Positions 42,046 through 47,202 of a DNA stretch of 47,202 nucleotides are shown here, one piece after another. The notes under the pieces were generated by a model. It was not told the DNA's origin and ran no database searches. It saw only the letters and a program-made list of their open reading frames with translations. This DNA comes from an uncultured Fibrobacterota bacterium. Lineage in GTDB: Bacteria; Fibrobacterota; Fibrobacteria; Fibrobacterales; Fibrobacteraceae. Both the position numbers and the translations under genes were made by a program. The DNA lies in NCBI GenBank assembly GCA_903876665.1, contig CAIRAY010000140.1:1-47202 (forward strand), written 5' to 3'. The first letter of the stretch is position 1; each line of letters starts with the position of its first letter.

Positions 42046-42303
42046 TTAGACTATAGCATGCCGATCCACATAGCTGTCAACTAGCTTGCGGATCATGCGC
42101 TGATATTGCATATCACCCGCTTTGGCTTTCTTTTTGAAGAAGTCAACGCTTCTTTTGGAGAGGAACATGGTAACCCTGACTGCCTCGTCCGCAGCAACCA
42201 GTTCTTCAGGAGAAGGCAAAAAATCGACTACCCGCTTGCCAAGTTTGAAGTCCGGCTCCATGTGCTGCCTGCGCTGCTTAGTGCTTTCTTGTTTCGTTTT
42301 CAT
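42046..42303 (-). CDS. brnA: BrnA-type antitoxin
   Basis: 85 aa. A basic N terminus leads to DFLPSPEELVAADEAVRVTMFLSKRSVDFFKKKAKAG and a C-terminal MIRKLVDSYV, the ribbon-helix-helix pattern of BrnA antitoxins. It would neutralise the BrnT encoded just upstream, and the complex would repress their shared promoter (known for the family). It overlaps brnT by 26 bp. The start is ATG 42303. BrnA is usually the second gene, as here. Confidence 0.8.
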   Translation of the reverse strand: MKTKQESTKQRRQHMEPDFKLGKRVVDFLPSPEELVAADEAVRVTMFLSKRSVDFFKKKAKAGDMQYQRMIRKLVDSYVDRHAIV

Positions 42304-42553
42304 AAATCGTTCGTCCTTTCCGCCAGTAGGCGGCTCCGATGATTCGGATTTTCTTTCCGCGCATAGTGAACCGCACGGTCATCACGTCGTCACCAACCTT
42401 TCCTAGACAGAACCAGCGCATCTCTTCCTGGCTATGCTCCTCGTCTTCGAATATGAGCCTGCTCTTGTCGTGGAATGCAAGCTTTGCTTCATCAAAGGAC
42501 ACATCGTGCTTCTCAATGTTCTGTTTTTCCTTTGCTGGATCCCATTCGTACAT
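42278..42553 (-). CDS. brnT: BrnT-type ribonuclease toxin
   Basis: 91 aa from ATG 42553. YEWDPAKEKQNIEKHDVSFDEAKLAFHD is the signature start of BrnT, an RNase of RelE-like fold that blocks growth by cutting RNA; RFTMRGKKIRIIGAAYWRKGR supplies the usual C-terminal basic strand. An in-frame ATG at 42571 lies between the -35 and -10 elements, so 42553 is preferred. The pair stands next to the polymorphic-toxin cassettes, on the same strand. Confidence 0.8.
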   Translation of the reverse strand: MYEWDPAKEKQNIEKHDVSFDEAKLAFHDKSRLIFEDEEHSQEEMRWFCLGKVGDDVMTVRFTMRGKKIRIIGAAYWRKGRTIYENETRKH

Positions 42554-42560
42554 ACATATA

Positions 42561-42589
42561 AATATATGCATATCATTAGCTAAGGTCAA
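42561..42589 (-). promoter_or_regulatory. brnTA promoter with overlapping pseudo-palindromic operator
   Basis: On the minus strand TTGACC (42584-42589), a 17-nt spacer and TATATT (42561-42566) precede ATG 42553 by 7 nt, so transcription should start at or beside the ATG. TGCATATATTTATATGTA across the -10 is self-complementary at 14 of 18 positions and is a candidate BrnA operator. Confidence 0.65.
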
Positions 42590-42700
42590 CAAGATAAAAC
42601 ACTTATGAATTTTGAGTTTCTAACGCATGGACATCCACTCCCCGTCCCTGCCCCGACGGCCCTCGTGGCCACCTCATGAGGCAGCCCGCGCTACCCGTGA

Positions 42701-42847
42701 AACCGGCATATCATCCAAAAGACAGGATTATCGCGGGTAGCAACCGAATTAGAAGCCAAAATCAGGGCTATTTATTTTGGCTGGGGCTATGATGAGAATT
42801 CGGTTGGGGACATTTATAGAACGACTTTGAATACTGATACCGACTGA
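42701..42847 (+). other. Conserved intergenic element, copy 1 (possible small-ORF remnant)
   Basis: This lies in the 307-bp gap between the brnT start and the gene at 42861. In the plus strand it reads open for 48 codons without an ATG, containing TGLSRVATELEAKIRAIYF and GYDENSVGDIY, and matches the plus-strand small ORF at 44734. It also folds: AACCGAATT pairs with AATTCGGTT and, inside that, AGCCAAAAT with ATTTTGGCT. A second inverted pair, GCTACCCG/CGGGTAGC, lies at 42690-42741. Whether the conserved feature is peptide, RNA or a recombination site cannot be told from two copies. Confidence 0.55.
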
Positions 42848-42860
42848 GGAATTCTCGATT

Positions 42861-43595
42861 CTATTCTCTCTTTAGTATCGCATTTTGGATCGCGGAATAC
42901 CTTCTATCCCACCAAGTATTGGCATTCATCACAAATTCATTGTTCCGCTTATCCAGTCTGGACCAAACGTGAATCGTCGTGCCATCCACCTGCAGCAGCC
43001 CACTTTTCATAATAGATGCTAGCGTATCTATCCCATTTTCTATTCCAACTCTTCGAATACTCCCACTCGTATCGATTACCTGCCATGCAGCTTCATTCTC
43101 TTTAAATCCATTATTGACTTGGAACATCTTTTTTGCATAGGATGTCTGAATGGTAGAATCTGAGGATAGAGACCGAATCCGATAAACCACGCCACGGCTT
43201 TCTATTTCAATTCTTAATTCATCCTCTTGAATGTCAGGAGGAAAGAGAGTTCTCGGCTTTCTGAAATACACTTCAAAGCGATTCATTTCGCTACAGCTAT
43301 ATCCCGATCCCAAAGAGACCGTATCGCTTAAGAACAACTTTCCATGGATGAAATACTTAAGGACTCTCCTCTGGGTTAAGGAAAAGTCATATCCAACCAC
43401 GCTTCGGTCCTTGTATACCTCATTGAGACAACTGGGATCTCCAAATTCTTGCAACATCGCCATCTGATCTAAGGAGCTGTGAAATACTTCCAAAAGCGTT
43501 TTCGCTTCACGGCTTTGCAGATACATGATCAGGAGTGCAATAGATATGGCAAAAGCGATAACACAACCCGTAATCTTTGCAATGAATTTTCGCAT
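42861..43595 (-). CDS. Single-pass membrane protein, candidate immunity protein
   Basis: 244 aa with one N-terminal membrane segment (about 7-26, GCVIAFAISIALLIMYL) and a large extracytoplasmic domain containing two Cys, many charged residues, and no recognised family. It begins 32 bp after the stop of the toxin-like gene at 43628 on the same strand. In polymorphic-toxin loci the gene straight after the toxin usually encodes its immunity protein, and a membrane-anchored protein facing the periplasm would fit a toxin acting there. Both points are inference. Confidence 0.5.
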   Translation of the reverse strand: MRKFIAKITGCVIAFAISIALLIMYLQSREAKTLLEVFHSSLDQMAMLQEFGDPSCLNEVYKDRSVVGYDFSLTQRRVLKYFIHGKLFLSDTVSLGSGYSCSEMNRFEVYFRKPRTLFPPDIQEDELRIEIESRGVVYRIRSLSSDSTIQTSYAKKMFQVNNGFKENEAAWQVIDTSGSIRRVGIENGIDTLASIMKSGLLQVDGTTIHVWSRLDKRNNEFVMNANTWWDRRYSAIQNAILKRE

Positions 43596-43627
43596 GGATT
43601 CCTCTAGTATAATTTCAGCAACACCAC

Positions 43628-44656
43628 TTAATTTCCGTACGTGTAGTTAATCTCCGTAATCACGCCAATATCTGCGTTAATTCGATACGTTCTTCCCGTA
43701 TTTCCATCCACGTAATAGAAGTTCCCATGGAAACCATGCGAAACCGTTGCATCGCCAGGCCCAGGCATGGCAGTATTACTATTTGGAATCCCTGGCTCAT
43801 GCAAGTGAATCGCAGCAAGAAAAGATTCCGGACTCCCATTTCTTTGTACTATGCGAAAATTTGTGGATTGCCCGTATGCAAGGCCCATTGCACTCATATC
43901 AGAAGGAGTCATTGTTACATCTGTTCCACCCACCCCAGTTCCCGGATCATAACTCGGGCCATCGAATGTTTGAAGGTGTGAAATTGCTTTTGTATTGTCA
44001 TTTACCGTATATACAGACAGCACTTCATGTAAGGCTTGGTTATTGCTATAGCTATTAACCATTCGTCCCTCGAAGTCGTCAAATATTCCTTTTTCCCAAG
44101 AATATGAATCTCGTGCCGGGGCCGTGACACACCAGTCTTGACCACAACTTGGAAGTCCGCTTATCCCCATTGTAGCTGCCAAATCTTCACTCGGAACCGG
44201 TTCAGCTGGTGTTCCACTATTCCCATCCGAGGACACGCCTACATTGGTCACCGCAGAATTTGCTTCAACAGCAGCATTGCTATTTCTCGTATCAGCATCA
44301 CCACTCGTTATATAGACTGGAGCGCAATCTCCAACGCACACACCAATCGTGAAATCAGACTCTGGGGGTAGAGGATCGCCACGCTCCTTCGCTTCTCTGC
44401 GATCTCTCTTATTCTCTTGGTATTCTACGTAGGTACCAACGACAACAATAATTCCAACCACCGTCCAGCAAAGAATTTCGCATCGTCCATCGGCATCACT
44501 CAGGTTTATCGGATCCCCACCGACTCTACGATCTACGCGGGATTTTTTCCATAGAGCTCTTTTCCGATGGCACGCACGGAACCGGCGCACGCGCATGCGT
44601 GGCATTTCAATGGGTTCCGCTACAAGGTTCATGCTGAGAAGATAACCTATTCGCAC
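43628..44656 (-). CDS. Polymorphic-toxin cassette 2 (RHS-like leader, unknown toxin domain)
   Basis: 342 aa. Residues 1-58 are nearly the same as in the gene at 46016 and end GGDPINLSDADGR, resembling the DPxN..DxDG boundary at the end of RHS cores. The frame is closed by a TAA at 44687-44689, so this is a displaced fragment, not part of a longer RHS gene. A hydrophobic stretch (62-77) and a low-complexity spacer lead to a C-terminal domain (about 165-342) with no firm family. E211, HLH (284-286) and D302 are arranged loosely like a JAMM metalloprotease site, but spacing is off. GTG start at 44656. Confidence 0.55.
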   Translation of the reverse strand: MRIGYLLSMNLVAEPIEMPRMRVRRFRACHRKRALWKKSRVDRRVGGDPINLSDADGRCEILCWTVVGIIVVVGTYVEYQENKRDRREAKERGDPLPPESDFTIGVCVGDCAPVYITSGDADTRNSNAAVEANSAVTNVGVSSDGNSGTPAEPVPSEDLAATMGISGLPSCGQDWCVTAPARDSYSWEKGIFDDFEGRMVNSYSNNQALHEVLSVYTVNDNTKAISHLQTFDGPSYDPGTGVGGTDVTMTPSDMSAMGLAYGQSTNFRIVQRNGSPESFLAAIHLHEPGIPNSNTAMPGPGDATVSHGFHGNFYYVDGNTGRTYRINADIGVITEINYTYGN

Positions 44657-44675
44657 GTCGTTGCCAACGCGCGTG
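44511..44675 (-). repeat. 165-bp toxin-cassette leader repeat, copy 2
   Basis: Aligned without gaps to 47037-47201 with few differences, several of which are synonymous in the minus-strand frame. It covers the shared N-terminal region of the two cassette genes and 19 bp upstream of the GTG. Confidence 0.85.
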
Positions 44676-44733
44676 TTGGGTGTCCGTTACACACATCATT
44701 TTCCAGACTCTCGTTCTAACGACTACAACGTGT

Positions 44734-44847
44734 ATGGCTCTCCAAAACACAGGACTATCGAGGGAATCAAGCGAATTAGATGCCAAAATCAGGAAAATTA
44801 ATTTTGCCTGTGGCTATGACGCCAATTCGTTTTGGGAAAGCATATAG
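44734..44847 (+). CDS. Possible small ORF on the opposite strand (conserved element, copy 2)
   Basis: 37 codons from ATG 44734 to TAG 44845, on the strand opposite to all neighbouring genes. The peptide reads MALQNTGLSRESSELDAK followed by IRKINFACGYDANSFWESI, and about two thirds of its codons match or are conservative relative to the copy at 42701-42847, with synonymous changes such as TTA/CTA and CGG/AGG. The DNA also forms paired arms (GCGAATT/AATTCGT, CAAAAT/ATTTTG). No clear ribosome site precedes it. It could be a gene remnant or a structured RNA rather than a real small gene. Confidence 0.35.
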   Translation: MALQNTGLSRESSELDAKIRKINFACGYDANSFWESI

Positions 44848-44851
44848 ATAA

Positions 44852-45367
44852 CTATTTATGGCTGTACTTTCCAAGCTTTACAAGAATCTTCGGATTGACA
44901 AGATCCATCACCATTTTTTCCTTGATCCTTTCAATGGTAACCCTGAATCGAGCATTTCTACTATCAATGGAATATGGAAGAGAGAAACAGTCGATTTCCC
45001 AGCCATGTACATCAGGAAAAGGTGAAGTCCATATGGCCGCGCTTGTCAGTACGAGGGCAGTGTCTTTTAAGGATATCTCAATTTTTATTTTCCCAATATC
45101 CTCATGAGACCACGCACGTAAATCTGACTCAAACTTTCCAAATACGTCATCTGAAGAGATTTTGTCCGCAACAAGCTCTAAACAGTACGGCCCCTGCTTC
45201 GTTAAGCCATATTTCTTTGAGCCTTTCAAGTCAATGGTAAATTCCTGGACGTCTCTTGACTTGAGGTCGATAGATGCCATGCCGACAGTCTCATTGATCT
45301 GAAGCGCTCCTGCACAACCAAGAAGCAAAGGGAATGCAAACAACCCAATAATTGGCGACCTCATCAT
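44852..45367 (-). CDS. Lipoprotein, candidate immunity protein 2
   Basis: 171 aa, a paralogue of the protein at 45507-46016: both share a lipobox (LLLGC here), then LRINETVG-like, GSKKY, QGPY-LVADKISS, GWEI-CF-LPYSID and a C-terminal LVNPKILVKLGK. The start ATG 45367 overlaps the stop of the toxin stump at 45364 (ATGA). A lipoprotein facing the periplasm fits immunity against a cell-wall-acting NlpC/P60-like toxin (inference). Its own full-length toxin partner is missing; only the stump remains. Confidence 0.6.
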   Translation of the reverse strand: MMRSPIIGLFAFPLLLGCAGALQINETVGMASIDLKSRDVQEFTIDLKGSKKYGLTKQGPYCLELVADKISSDDVFGKFESDLRAWSHEDIGKIKIEISLKDTALVLTSAAIWTSPFPDVHGWEIDCFSLPYSIDSRNARFRVTIERIKEKMVMDLVNPKILVKLGKYSHK

Positions 45368-45504
45368 CGCGTCCCTCCGTTGTAATACGATCCATAATAT
45401 GAAGTTTGGCCCATTACATTCCGAACAAGTACGCCAGAGTTATTCATGAAGCCTAGCCCAGTCCAAGCGCTTGTTTGGGATGTACAACTAAGACTACGGT
45501 ACAT
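45364..45504 (-). pseudogene. C-terminal stump of a second NlpC/P60-like toxin copy
   Basis: Between the two immunity genes a 46-codon reading frame from ATG 45504 to TGA 45364 encodes SCTSQTSAWTGLGF, NNSGVLVRNVMGQTSYY and NGGTR. It matches the last 42 residues of the toxin at 46016, including its catalytic-Cys motif (NCTSQ there, SCTSQ here). The rest of the toxin, with the His motif, is absent. It is therefore the 3' remnant of a duplicated toxin whose 5' part was lost when the upstream toxin-immunity pair was inserted or copied. Confidence 0.8.
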
Positions 45505-45506
45505 TG

Positions 45507-46016
45507 CTACTTACCAGAGTTCCTGCCAAGCTTCACAATAACTCTCGGATTCACAAGAAGATTCAACATTTCTTTGCTAATCTGCTCAACCTTGACCTGA
45601 ACAAGGGAATGGGCTGGATCAAGTGAATATGGCAACCAAAAACACCCAATTTCCCAACCAACCACATCATCATAAAAAGTAACCCATAAATGCGAATCAC
45701 TTGGAACAATTGTCGAATCTTGGATCACTATTGACGACCTGATCTTTCCTACTGGGTCATCAGAAAGTCGAAGAAGGGAATCAAGTGACACTAGCGATTG
45801 CGCCGAGGTTACATTATCCGCCACAAGAACTAGAGAATATGGTCCTTGAGCAAGGTCATTATATTTTTTGCTTCCTGTCAAATTAATAGAAATACTCTGT
45901 ATTTCGGTTGATCTCAAATCAAGGGAGCCACCTCCCATAGTCTCATTTAGACGAAAAGAACTCGAGCACCCCAATGGCAACAAGCTCAAGGCAATTAATG
46001 CAGCAACCTTTAACAT
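45507..46016 (-). CDS. Lipoprotein, candidate immunity protein 1
   Basis: 169 aa with signal peptide and lipobox LPLGC (Cys about 17). The mature part contains LNETMGGGSLDL, LTGSKKYNDLAQGPYSLVLVAD, GWEIGCFWLPYSLD and LLVNPRVIVKLGR. It starts at the last base of the toxin stop (TAATG), so it is translationally coupled to the permuted NlpC/P60-like toxin and is the natural immunity candidate. No known family is recognised. The paralogue at 44852 keeps the same motifs. Confidence 0.65.
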   Translation of the reverse strand: MLKVAALIALSLLPLGCSSSFRLNETMGGGSLDLRSTEIQSISINLTGSKKYNDLAQGPYSLVLVADNVTSAQSLVSLDSLLRLSDDPVGKIRSSIVIQDSTIVPSDSHLWVTFYDDVVGWEIGCFWLPYSLDPAHSLVQVKVEQISKEMLNLLVNPRVIVKLGRNSGK

Positions 46017-47182
46017 TAGCGTCCTCCATAAATTGAAGGCGAATTATAGTACGAGGATTGCCCCATCATATTCCTTGCTAGTACACCTGGATTATTTATA
46101 TATCCCTGCCCAGTCCATCTTGTTGCTTGACTCGTGCAGTTTGTTTCAAAGCCATTGTATCCACCAAGCTGGGTATGAAATGCTGTGATGAGGGTTTCTG
46201 TTCCTATCATTTTAAATGGACGATTCGAATAACGGGAGAGTGGAGTCTTAATTTCTTTACCCGCTCCAATAGCCTCTCTTACAAACAGAACACCCTTATC
46301 AGAATCAATGACTCCAATGTGAGAATAGTCTTCTCCTGTTGCATCAGCAATAAATTCAGATATTCCAGTTCCATCTCGACCAAATGCAATAACATCTCCC
46401 TTATTAAGATTAGCCTTTGATAAGTTATTTCCATCATAGGTACCCGCTGCCCTTGGCGTCAATACAGAGGTCAAAGTAGACCCCGCCAAACTAGTCAGCC
46501 CTCCACGCCAAAAGCCGCTACTAAAACTGCCGCCACCCATCATATTCCCCACGCCGTTGGAAACTCCACCACTCAAGAAGCTTGCTCCCGTGTTGCCAAG
46601 CAAATTAATGTTATAGCTTCCCGATCCCAAATACGCTCCAGTAGCTCCACCTGCGGCACCAGAGAATGCGCCAGTAGTTGCCGAGCCCATCATCTGGTCG
46701 GCATACCATGTTCCGCCATTCACCTGGGAATTCAATGTATAACCAGCAGCACCGCCCACGGCACCAGCGGTGGTTCCCATGGTGACGCCCATTTCGACAG
46801 CTGACACGCCTGCGACTTCGGCTGTCAGCCCTCCAGTAGCAAGCTCTGCAGCCATTCCAGCGGTGTTATACGTAAGCCAACCAATTGCGGCCCCCATGGC
46901 ACCAGCTTTCAGAGCACTAGCGCCCAAATTTCCGGTGGTGAATGCATGATATCCATAACCGACAGCGAACCCAACACCAGCTGCAATTGCATCATCAATG
47001 CCGAACCATCTGCCATCGTCATCCCTACCATTCACCGGATCCCCGCCGACTATCCTGTCTGCGCGGGATTTTTTCCATAGGGCTCTTTTCCGATGGCACG
47101 CACGGAACCGGCGCACGCGCACGCGTGGCATTTCGATGGGTTCCGCTACCAAGGTCATGCTGAGAAGATAACCTATTCGCAC
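46016..47182 (-). CDS. Polymorphic-toxin cassette 1, permuted NlpC/P60-like toxin
   Basis: 388 aa from GTG 47182; the frame stays open to the window edge, so it may be the end of a longer RHS-type gene. Residues 1-58 are the shared leader ending GGDPVNGRDDDGR. A Gly/Ala-rich region (60-245) follows, common before toxin domains. Residues 258-388 have NKGDVIAFGRDG, YSHIGVI (H288), REAIGAG (E303) and NCTSQ (C349): His before Cys, as in permuted NlpC/P60 (YiiX/YebB-like) enzymes that cut amide or ester bonds in peptidoglycan or lipids. Followed directly by a lipoprotein gene that fits immunity. Confidence 0.65.
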   Translation of the reverse strand: MRIGYLLSMTLVAEPIEMPRVRVRRFRACHRKRALWKKSRADRIVGGDPVNGRDDDGRWFGIDDAIAAGVGFAVGYGYHAFTTGNLGASALKAGAMGAAIGWLTYNTAGMAAELATGGLTAEVAGVSAVEMGVTMGTTAGAVGGAAGYTLNSQVNGGTWYADQMMGSATTGAFSGAAGGATGAYLGSGSYNINLLGNTGASFLSGGVSNGVGNMMGGGSFSSGFWRGGLTSLAGSTLTSVLTPRAAGTYDGNNLSKANLNKGDVIAFGRDGTGISEFIADATGEDYSHIGVIDSDKGVLFVREAIGAGKEIKTPLSRYSNRPFKMIGTETLITAFHTQLGGYNGFETNCTSQATRWTGQGYINNPGVLARNMMGQSSYYNSPSIYGGR

Positions 47183-47201
47183 GTCGTTGCCAACGCGCGT
47201 G
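47037..47201 (-). repeat. 165-bp toxin-cassette leader repeat, copy 1
   Basis: Near-identical to 44511-44675 and running to the last base but one of the window, so the true length of the repeat in this copy is unknown. Confidence 0.85.
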
Positions 47202-47202
47202 C

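Noticed and set aside
42690..42808. Integron attC site in the toxin-island gap
   Set aside because: Inverted arms exist, but clear RYYYAAC / GTTRRRY core sites at the ends were not found, and there is no integrase in the window. A GTTGGGT near 44675 is isolated.
46942..47163. Plus-strand ORF opposite the toxin leader (reads SDGTHGTGARA...)
   Set aside because: Differences between the two leader copies fall mostly at third positions of the minus-strand frame, so the minus strand is the coding one.

Overview
The window looks like a chromosomal segment of a member of the Fibrobacterota (Fibrobacteres). The main reason is a tandem array of secreted lipoproteins built from the Fibrobacter succinogenes major paralogous domain (FISUMP) joined by poly-serine linkers. 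PorV/PorQ-like and lamin-tail secreted proteins, and menaquinone synthesis by the futalosine route, fit that reading. I ran no searches, so all family names rest on motifs read from the translations.

Layout. 1-8.6 kb, all minus strand: two clusters of surface lipoproteins, each headed by a CsgG-like gene. CsgG-like 1 leads three complete and one edge-truncated FISUMP lipoprotein genes that are clearly recent duplicates. CsgG-like 2 leads one lipoprotein and rnhA. An intact IS5-family element (8680-9932) sits between CsgG-like 2 and a membrane-bound diguanylate cyclase. 12.3-24 kb: a GT9-like glycosyltransferase, a PHP phosphoesterase, a minus-strand unit (mqnE, lipoprotein, and an unusual NlpC/P60-CapA fusion), and a six-gene plus-strand run (Ser/Thr kinase, CvpA, M23 peptidase, lamin-tail protein, probable outer-membrane protein, degenerate HD-GYP protein). 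24-31.5 kb, minus strand: queG, pdxA, a probable aminodeoxyfutalosine deaminase, a lipoprotein, a degenerate LytM protein, a tail-anchored STAS protein and a PorV-like barrel. 31.5-41.8 kb: a Xer recombinase, a flavodoxin-fold oxidoreductase, a three-domain LplT-PlsC-acyl-ACP synthetase fusion, purB, two methyltransferases, a zinc-ribbon protein and a response-regulator/DUF2225 fusion.

42-47.2 kb is an AT-richer accessory island on the minus strand. It has a BrnT/BrnA toxin-antitoxin pair and two polymorphic-toxin cassettes that share a near-identical 165-bp leader but carry unrelated C-terminal domains. One cassette has a permuted NlpC/P60-like toxin, two paralogous lipoprotein immunity candidates, and between those the 46-residue stump of a second toxin copy. 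A short conserved element on the opposite strand, both a possible small ORF and a paired inverted repeat, sits beyond a gene end in each of the two intergenic gaps. This island and that element are the best candidates for something undescribed.

Other themes are several nested palindromic intergenic elements, and a set of genes with no Shine-Dalgarno sequence that have a -10-like TATATT/TAGATT hexamer 6-7 nt before the start codon, which suggests leaderless transcripts. I saw no tRNA, rRNA or CRISPR array.
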